Positions 54,151 to 62,743 of a stretch of 64,000 nt of DNA are shown piece by piece; position 1 is the stretch's first letter; every line of letters starts with the position of its first letter. The translations under genes were made by a program, and so were the position numbers. The notes below the pieces were generated by a model. That model ran no database searches and had not been told where the DNA came from. It worked only from the letters and a program-made list of their open reading frames with translations. Origin of the DNA: an uncultured Granulosicoccaceae bacterium (GTDB taxonomy: Bacteria > Pseudomonadota > Gammaproteobacteria > Granulosicoccales > Granulosicoccaceae); NCBI GenBank assembly GCA_938035945.1, contig CALHOU010000030.1:1-64000 (forward strand). The letters are read 5' to 3'.

Positions 54151-54858
54151 ATGCAAAACGCTGCCCATCCAATAGAGCTTAATGAATTCGACACGCCAAG
54201 TATTTGGCCCTGGATTATTGGCTCTATTGCACTCATTCTGCTCACTGTTTCAGTGCGGTCAGATTTAAACCACATCACGCGATCGATCAGTTTTCAAGCG
54301 CATGAAACTGCGCAATCCCTAGGCGCATCTAACATAGAAATCGAAGTTGATGGTCGCGACATCGCGATGAGTGGCACTTTAGAAGCTGGGGTTGATCGCG
54401 ATGCCTTAGTTCAGAGCGTCGGCGCACTAAACGGTGTCCGTGTGGTGGTCGACGACATGGAAGAATTTGACCCGAGCGAACTTGCGCGTATTGAGTTGCT
54501 TGGCTTTAAAGAAGGCTTGGAAAGTATCGACTTTAGTCAAGTCGCATTCGAACGCGGCAGTGCCTCGCTAACCAGCGATAGCCGTGATGCATTGCTGCAA
54601 TTGGTACAAGTGCTTCGCACCTACCCCCAATTTAGAATTCGTGTGGCAGGCCATACCGACAATACCGGTCGTGCCGAAGTTAATTTACGCATTAGCCGTC
54701 AACGTGCTAGTTCGGTGGCCGACTTCTTAGTTGATCACAATATCAAAGCCAGTCAAATCATTGCGCAAGGCTATGGTGCTACAAGACCCATTGCCGACAA
54801 CAGCACTGAGGCTGGGCGTACAGCGAATCGTCGAATAGAAATCAGCCATGTTCACTAA
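54151..54858 (+). CDS. BON-OmpA peptidoglycan-binding membrane protein
   Basis: A 235-residue inner-membrane protein. One helix (IWPWIIGSIALILLTVSV), a BON-like domain (ETAQSLGASNIEIEVDGRDIAMSGTLEAGVDRDALVQSVGALNGVRVVVDDMEEF) and an OmpA_C domain (SQVAFERGSASLTSDSRDALLQLVQVLRTYPQFRIRVAGHTDNTGRAEVNLRISRQRASSVADFLVDHNIKASQIIAQGYGATRPIADNSTEAGRTANRRIEI) follow. The conserved TDxxG..xxN..LS.xRA motif that binds diaminopimelate in peptidoglycan is intact. The arrangement resembles mycobacterial OmpATb/ArfA. It lies between two HhH paralogue genes, possibly as one functional set. Confidence 0.85.
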   Translation: MQNAAHPIELNEFDTPSIWPWIIGSIALILLTVSVRSDLNHITRSISFQAHETAQSLGASNIEIEVDGRDIAMSGTLEAGVDRDALVQSVGALNGVRVVVDDMEEFDPSELARIELLGFKEGLESIDFSQVAFERGSASLTSDSRDALLQLVQVLRTYPQFRIRVAGHTDNTGRAEVNLRISRQRASSVADFLVDHNIKASQIIAQGYGATRPIADNSTEAGRTANRRIEISHVH

Positions 54859-54882
54859 TTTTATACAGCTCGGGGGAATCGC

Positions 54883-55935
54883 GTGATTTACCTTTTTTCT
54901 CAAATAGGAATAAGTTTGTTCCTGGCCTCTATTGTTGGCGGCGCTATCGGGTGGCTTGTACATCGCTCTAAAGCAAACAAACAGATTCGCGAACTGCAAA
55001 ATGTGCTTGGGCGACAGCAACAACATGTGAACGAAGCGCAAACTGAAGTCAGTATTCTGGCCAGTGATTTTGATGATTTGAAACAACGAACAGATGCGCA
55101 GATCGGTGCACTCAAGGAAGAGAACAAAACCATTCCAGCCTTAAATCAAAATCTGGAAAAAAGTCAGCTTCTGGTTCGTCAGCTCATGCAACAACACAAA
55201 GCCGAGATGGACGAGCTTGTGAATGAGAACGAAAAACTGAACGCCAAGTCAAAGCAAGTTAACGAGCGCGATAAAGAAGTCTCTAAGCTGCAAGCTGAAC
55301 TTGATATAGAACGACGAAAAAACCGTCGGCTAGATACAAACGCTGACTCAACTGAATCACAATCTGAACTGCAGCTCGATATACCGGCTGCTGCACACGA
55401 CGCTAAAACTGAAGCGAAAACCGAAACGGCGAAAAAAACCAAGACGCCCGCTGCCAGAATGCCACTCAGTGGTAACGCTGCAGCCGCAGCCAACACCAAG
55501 ACCAACGGCCAAGCCGCCCCTACTGAACTTCCCAGTGCCGCCGAGACCGAAGCTGAGCTCAAAGCCTTGCGTGACCAGCTCGCGCTCGATGCGCCGCAAC
55601 CGTTGAACGCACACCCCGACAGTGACCAAGCCAGCCACGATGCAGCGCTACCTCACAAGATTTCCGAAACCCAAGTTGACGAGAGTCAATTGGAACAAAT
55701 GTTCGAGAGCGTCGAGCAGCATGATGATCTAAAGCAGATTTTTGGCATCGGACCACTGACCGAAAAGACCCTGAACAAGCTTGGTATTACGGCCTATTCG
55801 CAGCTAGCCGACCTCAAACAACACGATATAGAGAAAATAGCGGAAGCACTCCAAATCTTCCCTGGCCGGATCGAGCGCGACAATTGGGTCGGAGGCGCTA
55901 GAGCCCAGCTCGAAGAGGTGTTGGAAGACCTCTAA
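54883..55935 (+). CDS. membrane-anchored coiled-coil protein with C-terminal HhH domain, paralogue
   Basis: Same layout as the 53205 protein but longer (350 aa). One helix (GISLFLASIVGGAIGWLVHR), a long coiled coil (about 30-150), then a disordered Ala/Thr/Glu-rich linker and a C-terminal HhH-like domain, LKQIFGIGPLTEKTLNKLGITAYSQLADLKQHDIEKIAEALQIFPGRIERDNWVGGARAQLEEVL. The start lies 24 nt after the OmpA stop. The HhH ending resembles the COG3743-type domain of uncharacterised DNA-binding proteins. Function unknown. Confidence 0.72.
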   Translation: MIYLFSQIGISLFLASIVGGAIGWLVHRSKANKQIRELQNVLGRQQQHVNEAQTEVSILASDFDDLKQRTDAQIGALKEENKTIPALNQNLEKSQLLVRQLMQQHKAEMDELVNENEKLNAKSKQVNERDKEVSKLQAELDIERRKNRRLDTNADSTESQSELQLDIPAAAHDAKTEAKTETAKKTKTPAARMPLSGNAAAAANTKTNGQAAPTELPSAAETEAELKALRDQLALDAPQPLNAHPDSDQASHDAALPHKISETQVDESQLEQMFESVEQHDDLKQIFGIGPLTEKTLNKLGITAYSQLADLKQHDIEKIAEALQIFPGRIERDNWVGGARAQLEEVLEDL

Positions 55936-56029
55936 ATTATAGATTTTACAGGTATTTTTTGCTCATTGAGCCTGAGCAAATGGCGTAAGCCTTGCTACGT
56001 TTGAAGTAAGCATTCATCCTTAGTCAATC

Positions 56030-57505
56030 GTGCCTGTTAAACGACAAAATATTGCCACAGCACTCGCGCTCGTAAGCTGCCTGTGGAGCACCATATCCCC
56101 CGCCCAAGATTCGCCCGCGCTCAGCACGTTTGAGAGCTGTTCTATCGGCAGCGCAACCGGTGTTCTCGATGCAGAGTGCGCCACACTGAGCGTTCCGCTG
56201 GACTATGACAAACCCGACGGTAGTACCATCGAACTCAAAGTGGCCCGCGTAAAAAGCCAAAGCAGGGTAATCAAGGCCGATGCATTCACGCTTCTTGCCG
56301 GTGGTCCAGGGCAATCAGCCACAGAATCATTTCCAAGCGTTGCGCATGCGTTTCGACACATCAGTTTAGAGCGCGACATTATCTTGCTGGATCAACGCGG
56401 TACCGGATCTTCAAATAAGTTAACCTGCCCCAGCGATAACAAAGATCAGTCGCTGATTTTCGAAAAAGCAAAAGTGGAAGCCGCGGCAAAGCAATGCCAT
56501 GATCAACTCGGAATTGACCCAAGGTTTTTTTCTACAAGCGTTGCCGTTAAAGATCTTGAGCGCCTGCGCCAGGCTTTATCAATTAAACAATGGAATATTT
56601 ATGGCGTATCCTATGGAACGCGTGTAGGGCTACACTATTTAAGACGCTACCCAGACAGCGTGCGCAGCATCATCCTCGATGCGGTTGTGCCGCCTGAGAT
56701 TGCATTGGGCCCAGATTCAGCACTTGCAGCACAGCGTGCATTGGAACGATTGTTTCATCGCTGCGAAAGCGATGATGGCTGCAGTACCGCGTTTCCAAAG
56801 CTGCGAACGGGTACGCTTAATTTAATACAACAACTTAAAGCGTCACCGATAGAAATTCAGTACGAAGACTTCAGTACTGGTGAGCTACGCAATTTGAGAC
56901 TGACCGACAAACACTTGGCCATCACCATCCGTTTAATGTCTTACAGCGCCTACGGTAACGCGATTTTGCCCTCCATGCTATACGATGCGATCGATAACGA
57001 TAACTTCGCCTCGTTGGCGCGGCAGGCTCAATTACAAATAACCAGTCTCGATGAATCCATGGCAGAAGGTATGCACAGCGCGGTTATTTGCACCGAAGAC
57101 ACACCGTTTGTTCCAGCCGACTACGAACGCGAAAAATTAGACAACACCTATCTCGGGTCAGAACTACTCGATGCCGTGAACAGTGGTTGCTTTGGTTGGG
57201 AACAGGGTGTTATTGATGATGATTTCAAATCCCCTGTTGTCTCAGACAAACCCGCTCTCGTACTCTCTGGTGGCGACGACCCCATCACCCCACCCGAATA
57301 CGGGGACAGTGTACTTAAACACTTAAGCAATGGCGTACATATAGTGAATGACCATCAAGGACATATGCAAGCTGTACTTGGTTGCATTCCATTACTCATG
57401 GCTGAATTTATCAAAACAGCATCGGCAGCCGATTTGCCATTAAGTTGTTTAGAACGCATACGCGCACCGGCGTTCTTCGTTGATGCAAACGGGCCCTTGC
57501 CATGA
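56030..57505 (+). CDS. secreted alpha/beta hydrolase, tripeptidyl-aminopeptidase-like
   Basis: Periplasmic serine hydrolase of the proline iminopeptidase/TAP group. The start is GTG 56030; a signal peptide (IATALALVSCLWSTISPAQD) follows. The oxyanion region is LAGGPGQSATESF, the nucleophile elbow GVSYG (S near 194), the Asp in VLSGGDDPITPPEYG and His in DHQGHMQAVLGC near the end, with a TAP-like C-terminal domain. Several cysteines suggest disulphides. It is coupled to the ABC ATPase gene by a 4-nt overlap (ATGA). Substrate unknown. Confidence 0.85.
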   Translation: MPVKRQNIATALALVSCLWSTISPAQDSPALSTFESCSIGSATGVLDAECATLSVPLDYDKPDGSTIELKVARVKSQSRVIKADAFTLLAGGPGQSATESFPSVAHAFRHISLERDIILLDQRGTGSSNKLTCPSDNKDQSLIFEKAKVEAAAKQCHDQLGIDPRFFSTSVAVKDLERLRQALSIKQWNIYGVSYGTRVGLHYLRRYPDSVRSIILDAVVPPEIALGPDSALAAQRALERLFHRCESDDGCSTAFPKLRTGTLNLIQQLKASPIEIQYEDFSTGELRNLRLTDKHLAITIRLMSYSAYGNAILPSMLYDAIDNDNFASLARQAQLQITSLDESMAEGMHSAVICTEDTPFVPADYEREKLDNTYLGSELLDAVNSGCFGWEQGVIDDDFKSPVVSDKPALVLSGGDDPITPPEYGDSVLKHLSNGVHIVNDHQGHMQAVLGCIPLLMAEFIKTASAADLPLSCLERIRAPAFFVDANGPLP

Positions 57506-58251
57506 TTGAAGCTAAGCAGTTAAAAAAATCGTTCGCCAAACCGGGTTCAAGTAAAAAGCATGAAATGGTTTTGGCAGTAAGAGATGTAAGCTTCAGTGCT
57601 GCCGACGGACAAGTCACTGGTCTGCTCGGTCCGAACGGTGCGGGTAAATCCACCACACTTAGAATGTTGGCAACATTGGTAAAACCCGACGATGGCTCAG
57701 CACACATCGATGGTTTTGATGTGTCCGGCGATGTTTTGTCAGTACGTCAACAATTGGGATTTATGCCTCATAACGCGGGCATTTACCCTCGCCTGACCGC
57801 ACATGAAAACATCAGTTACTATGCGAAACTATGCGGTTTAAGCCGAAACGAATCAAACAAACGGGTTGATGAACTGATCGAACAACTCACTATGCAAAGC
57901 TTTGCCAATCGTCGCGCAGCCGGCTTTTCACAAGGTCAGCGCACCAAAGTCGCTCTCGCCCGCGCCCTGGTTCACCGACCACAAACACTGATGCTCGATG
58001 AGCCTACCAATGGCCTTGATGTCATGGCAACACGTGGCCTGCGTGACATTATTCGCGAATTAGCCAAGCAAGGGCATTGCGTATTGTTCTCCAGCCATAT
58101 TATGCAAGAGGTGTCAGCCCTATGCGACCACATTGCGATTATTTCCGATGGTCATATCGCGATAGCCGATAGCCTAGAAGGAATAAAGCATCAAACCGGC
58201 GAAGATGATCTCGAAGATGCTTTTGTCAGGGCAATCGGAGAAACACCATGA
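57502..58251 (+). CDS. natA: NatA-like ABC transporter ATP-binding protein
   Basis: ATPase of an ABC-2-type exporter related to NatA (Na+ efflux). Walker A GPNGAGKSTTLRM, Q-loop MPHNAGIYPRLTAHENI, signature FSQGQRTKVALARALVH, Walker B LMLDEPTNGLD and switch His FSSHIMQE are complete. At 249 aa it is a single-domain ATPase. Its neighbours (secreted hydrolase upstream, NatB-like permease downstream, both coupled by 4-nt overlaps) make a three-gene operon. The sodium substrate is inferred from the family only. Confidence 0.85.
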   Translation: MIEAKQLKKSFAKPGSSKKHEMVLAVRDVSFSAADGQVTGLLGPNGAGKSTTLRMLATLVKPDDGSAHIDGFDVSGDVLSVRQQLGFMPHNAGIYPRLTAHENISYYAKLCGLSRNESNKRVDELIEQLTMQSFANRRAAGFSQGQRTKVALARALVHRPQTLMLDEPTNGLDVMATRGLRDIIRELAKQGHCVLFSSHIMQEVSALCDHIAIISDGHIAIADSLEGIKHQTGEDDLEDAFVRAIGETP

Positions 58252-59414
58252 GATTCTTAGTGGTGATGTTCAAGGAAATTTTGGACAATTTGCGTGACCA
58301 GCAAACGGTGTTCTACGCCCTGCTGTTCGGCCCCGTGCTTATACCTCTGATCATTGGTGGTTCAATTATAGTAAGTCTAAAACAACTGTCCATTGACTTC
58401 GACGAAGTGACGACACTCGCCGTAGAGAACGCCGAAAGCGCACCAAACTTGATGGAATTCCTATACAGTAACAACATTGATGTTGAATCTGCCCCCGACG
58501 ATCCGATATCGGCCGTGCGCGCAGGCGATATACCATTAGTTTTAAAAATAATGCCAGGTTTTGCTGAGGCTCTTCGCGCAGGTAAACCCGCCCCATTGAC
58601 CCTATTCGAAAATGAAGGGGACAAAAAATCAACCAAACAAGCACGCAAAATCACCGCTTTACTGCAAAGCTATGGACGCACAATCAATGCTCTACGATCA
58701 CAACATCGAGGCATAGATTCGAATGTATTTGAATCGTTGGAAATTAACCGGGAAGACGTTTCACGCGATGGCGCTGGTGGTCAGCTGTTAGCATCGTTAC
58801 TACCTTTCTTACTTATTGTATCGATGGTGATGGGCGGCTTTTATCTGGCCGTAGATACAACAGCAGGTGAGCGAGAGCGACAATCATTGGAGCCGTTGCT
58901 TAGCTTGCCTGTAAAAAGGCGCGAACTAGTATTAGGAAAGTTTGGCGCAACGCTTTGCTTCGTTACCTTATCTTGCATACTGACATCTATCAGCATTTTT
59001 ATTATGTTCCGCTTCTTTCCAATCGAATTACTCGGCGGTGGATTAAACTTTGATGCAGCTACCCTATTTAAGGCATTCTTGGTGGCTTCTCCACTTATCG
59101 CTTTTATATCGGCCGTGTTAATAACCGTATCAGCATTTACCCGGAGCTCCAAAGAAGCTCAAACCTATCTCGGTATTCTAATGGTGATACCAATGGCACC
59201 GTTTTTTATATTGCAGTTCGTGAATATTCGAAACGTGTTACACAGCATGCCCATACCGATGCTGAGCCAGTACCAACTACTTGAAAAAATTGTGATAGGT
59301 GACATAATCCCACCCCTATACGTAGCCTTGTCAGTGACAGGCACTCTGATATGCACAGTTATATTACTTGCTTTGGCTATCCGCCTGTACACGCGCGACA
59401 GAATTCTAATGTAA
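58248..59414 (+). CDS. natB: NatB-like ABC-2 transporter permease
   Basis: Membrane partner of the preceding ATPase. One N-terminal helix, a large periplasmic domain (about residues 50-185, DFDEVTTLAVENAESAPNLMEFLYSNNIDVE...) and five or more C-terminal helices (LLASLLPFLLIVSMVMGGFYLAVDTTAGERERQSLEPLLSLPVKRRELVLGKFGA, typical of NatB/ABC-2 permeases). It overlaps the ATPase gene by 4 nt. Confidence 0.85.
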   Translation: MRFLVVMFKEILDNLRDQQTVFYALLFGPVLIPLIIGGSIIVSLKQLSIDFDEVTTLAVENAESAPNLMEFLYSNNIDVESAPDDPISAVRAGDIPLVLKIMPGFAEALRAGKPAPLTLFENEGDKKSTKQARKITALLQSYGRTINALRSQHRGIDSNVFESLEINREDVSRDGAGGQLLASLLPFLLIVSMVMGGFYLAVDTTAGERERQSLEPLLSLPVKRRELVLGKFGATLCFVTLSCILTSISIFIMFRFFPIELLGGGLNFDAATLFKAFLVASPLIAFISAVLITVSAFTRSSKEAQTYLGILMVIPMAPFFILQFVNIRNVLHSMPIPMLSQYQLLEKIVIGDIIPPLYVALSVTGTLICTVILLALAIRLYTRDRILM

Positions 59415-59668
59415 GTCATATAGTTTCATATAGAACTAAAACGTGCACTTGTCAGCAGTTACATCGCGCAATAAATCACGTTTTATTTCAACCGTTCTCA
59501 TAACCCGCAAGTCACTGCGAACAAGTCAATTGCATGTAATCGCGAACCTTGCACAGTCTTGACATGAAAGAGCTTAAATCACCGCACTGGCACATTCACA
59601 GCGGACGACAATTGCCGCTAATACACTCATTAAAGTAGCTCGAGCCAAACCTCGAAAAGCAATAAATA

Positions 59669-62600
59669 GTGGACAAGAAACAACCCATCATTGCCATTCT
59701 GACCGACCGCTACTTCCCGTATCAGGCCGAACTTGTGGAGAGTATTACCGCAGAACTTGGCGATGCAGGTTACGCGGTACTGTGCGTAACCGGTCGGGAA
59801 CTACAGGCAAGCGACGCCGTAGCCCAAGTGCATAGCGTTTGCAATGCTATTTACAAGCACGTGCACGAGATGAATGTCAGCGGCATCATTGCGCTCTCTG
59901 GCACACTAGGCCATGGCGTGTCGATGGAAACCATCTCTGATTTTCTTCATCAGTTTTCGGTGCCTATGGTCAGCTTGGGAATGGATGTTCCAAACATCAA
60001 TAGCGTATACCTCAACGAAGGTCGCGGCATGTCCGACTTAATGGAGCACCTCATCAGTGATGGCATCCGTAAACACTTTGCATTTATCCGTGGACACAAG
60101 AACGACCCTTACTCGCAAGCTCGTGAAGCTATCTTTCGAAATAGCCTTGAAAGCCACGGACACAAACTCGATGAATGCTACTTTGTTGAAGGTGATTACA
60201 ACCCGTTTACAACGTATCGTGAAACAACACAGCTATTAAACGATCAGCCCAACATTGATTGCATCGTTGCTGCCAACGATGTCATGGCAGCCAGTGCTGC
60301 AAGGGCGGCTAAAGCACAAGGTCTTTCGATACCACTTGACATCGCGATCAGTGGTTTCGACGACACCAGTGACGCGACACGTCACTCGCCAGCGATAACA
60401 ACGGTTCGACAACCAGTTGCAAAGATGGCGCAAGACAGCGTGAAACTTATACTCGCGGCTATCGAAAAGCAAACTTCAAATGAGCCATACCAGGCACAAT
60501 CCATTTGCAGCCCCACTGAACTCATCGCAAGACGATCTACAGGTTCCAAACAAACAGAGTTAACAACGCAAGGTACTTTGGACGAGCCAACACTGCGCTC
60601 ATTGCTTAAAAATGCCATGCACGGTCTGGACATGCCAGAATCAATTGTGATGCAAGACATTAGTATGCCTTTGTGGAAAACAATGGACAGAGGCTCAGTA
60701 GACTTAATAACCCTTGCGCAAAATCTTAGCGATTCTATCCTTGCGCAAAACTCACATTGGGTTATCAATCTTATCGACCACATTTATTCAATCAGCGATC
60801 ATCTTCTACAAGGTCAGCACAGAGATCGTCGTATGGCGCTAATAACATCGGCGATCTCCAAAGTCAGAGAAAGAATCTGGGCAATGGAAATGGATCAACA
60901 GTTTGAGGCCAGTCGGCAGCAAAATGTTCGTTCCGACATGTTGTTAGAAATGACATCATGTACTGATATAGAAGATATTCTTAACGCCATGAATGAATGG
61001 CTAACTAAGTTAAATCCCAAACGTTGCTTTCTGGTTTGCTATGAAACGACCAGTCAATTACCTGATGCACGGGCGGAATTAATTCATGTTTTTAGAGAAG
61101 GTCAAAGTGAATACGTCCTTGCCGATGCATTCGAATCAAAACATATTGTTCCTGAAAAATACCAAGATGAACTTCAACAAGGGCTTCTGATTTTAAGCCC
61201 CTTATATGCCGACGACATTCTTTTCGGCTATCTGTTAATTGACCCCACTGGCATGGACCTTCTGTACATAGAAGCCGCAGCACAAGCGATAGGTAACGCA
61301 ATGCGTACTCACTATCATATCGGCGTACTCGAAACACAGAAGCAAACCCTGGAATCGGTCAATCATGAATTAGGAACGCTTGCAAATTTCGATGCTCTAA
61401 CCGGCCTTGCGAACCGATTGCAATTTCAGCAATATCTGGAAAATTGCTGCAAAGAAACACTAGCCTCTGACTCGGTCCCACCCTTCGCCTTGCTTTTTAT
61501 CGATTTGGATGGATTCAAATTGATTAACGATACGCTTGGACACAGTGTAGGAGACCGGTTGCTTAATAAAGTTGCGCAACGATTGGTAAACCGTATATCG
61601 AACACGAGCGAGTATGACGGATTTATTGCACGTTTGGGCGGTGATGAATTCACCATAGTATTGCATCCTAATTCAGTAAATTCCAACATCCATGCGATAG
61701 CTAATGGTTTGTTGTTTGACTTGTCGAGTAGCTATAACCTGGATGACAACGATGTGGCTATTTCAGCAAGCATTGGTGCAGCGTTTTTTCCAAACGATGC
61801 CAAGGATTCACAAACCCTCGTCAAGCGCGCCGATATCGCGATGTATCGCGCTAAAGACAATGGTAAAAACAACATCGTGTTTTTCAGTCCAGACATGATC
61901 AGTGCCGATAATCAAGAACTACAACTTGCGCAAGAATTACGCTTCGCTTTAGAACATGCACAATTACAAATGCATTATCAACCTCGCGTGGATTTAAACA
62001 CAGGAAAAATTTGTGCAGTAGAGGCCCTAATGCGCTGGATTGTACCTACGTCGGAAGGTGGAACCGTAAGAGCCCATCCAGATGAATTTATCGCCTTAGC
62101 AGAAAAAATTGGCATCATTAGTCAACTGGATACCTATGCGCTCGACTATAGCTGCAAGCAGGCAGCGGCCTGGGCAAAAGCAGGCATACCCATTCCTGTT
62201 TCAGTTAACTTATCGGTTAAACAACTACAGCAGCCACAGTTTATTAAGACTGTGACAACGACTCTGGCAACCCATGATCTTGATCCTCGGTACCTGGAAC
62301 TTGAGATTACGGAAACGGCGGCGATGACCCACGTTGAACACAATATTCAAAAACTCACCACACTTAAAAACATGGGTATAAAAGTGTCGATAGATGATTT
62401 TGGAACTGGTTACTCCTCGCTGAATTATTTGAAACGCTTACCCGTGGATAATCTGAAAATCGATCGGTCTTTTATTATGGATATCGATGCAGCTGATGGA
62501 GGCACATCTGCCGATGCATCCATTGTGCGCTCGGTCGTGGCCTTAGGCAAAGGTATGGGTTTTAGATTAATTGCCGAAGGTGTTGAAACGCCAGAGCAAG

Positions 62601-62743
62601 CGGAATTTGTACGCGCTCTGCACTGTGATGAAGTACAGGGGTACTTGTATTCAAAACCAGTACCAGAGGCTGAACTGACCGAACTACTCCAATCAGACAA
62701 CCCCTACTTCACTGTTGATAAAAATCAGCAACGCGCCGCTTAA
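59669..62743 (+). CDS. LacI-type sensor-GGDEF-EAL c-di-GMP protein
   Basis: A 1024-residue soluble protein with a GTG start. Residues 1-290 form a periplasmic-binding-protein-like domain of the LacI/GalR repressor class, but with no HTH and no signal peptide: IAILTDRYFPYQAELVESITAELGDAGYAVLCV and IDCIVAANDVMAASAARAAKAQGLSIPLDIAISGFDD, ending TTVRQPVAKMAQDSVKLIL. A helical, GAF-like linker (about 290-560) follows. The GGDEF domain has RLGGDEF (near 656) but lacks the RxxD inhibitory site. The EAL domain (about 765-1010) is complete (VEALMRW, SVNLSVKQL, LEITETAAM, SIDDFGTGYSSL, LKIDRSF, AEGVET). It may couple a cytosolic sugar or effector to c-di-GMP. Confidence 0.92.
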   Translation: MDKKQPIIAILTDRYFPYQAELVESITAELGDAGYAVLCVTGRELQASDAVAQVHSVCNAIYKHVHEMNVSGIIALSGTLGHGVSMETISDFLHQFSVPMVSLGMDVPNINSVYLNEGRGMSDLMEHLISDGIRKHFAFIRGHKNDPYSQAREAIFRNSLESHGHKLDECYFVEGDYNPFTTYRETTQLLNDQPNIDCIVAANDVMAASAARAAKAQGLSIPLDIAISGFDDTSDATRHSPAITTVRQPVAKMAQDSVKLILAAIEKQTSNEPYQAQSICSPTELIARRSTGSKQTELTTQGTLDEPTLRSLLKNAMHGLDMPESIVMQDISMPLWKTMDRGSVDLITLAQNLSDSILAQNSHWVINLIDHIYSISDHLLQGQHRDRRMALITSAISKVRERIWAMEMDQQFEASRQQNVRSDMLLEMTSCTDIEDILNAMNEWLTKLNPKRCFLVCYETTSQLPDARAELIHVFREGQSEYVLADAFESKHIVPEKYQDELQQGLLILSPLYADDILFGYLLIDPTGMDLLYIEAAAQAIGNAMRTHYHIGVLETQKQTLESVNHELGTLANFDALTGLANRLQFQQYLENCCKETLASDSVPPFALLFIDLDGFKLINDTLGHSVGDRLLNKVAQRLVNRISNTSEYDGFIARLGGDEFTIVLHPNSVNSNIHAIANGLLFDLSSSYNLDDNDVAISASIGAAFFPNDAKDSQTLVKRADIAMYRAKDNGKNNIVFFSPDMISADNQELQLAQELRFALEHAQLQMHYQPRVDLNTGKICAVEALMRWIVPTSEGGTVRAHPDEFIALAEKIGIISQLDTYALDYSCKQAAAWAKAGIPIPVSVNLSVKQLQQPQFIKTVTTTLATHDLDPRYLELEITETAAMTHVEHNIQKLTTLKNMGIKVSIDDFGTGYSSLNYLKRLPVDNLKIDRSFIMDIDAADGGTSADASIVRSVVALGKGMGFRLIAEGVETPEQAEFVRALHCDEVQGYLYSKPVPEAELTELLQSDNPYFTVDKNQQRAA

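Noticed and set aside
55958-55980. Stem-loop tttgctca/tgagcaaa after the 54883 gene as a terminator
   Set aside because: The T-run lies before the stem, not after it on the plus strand, and the minus strand has none either, so no canonical terminator.
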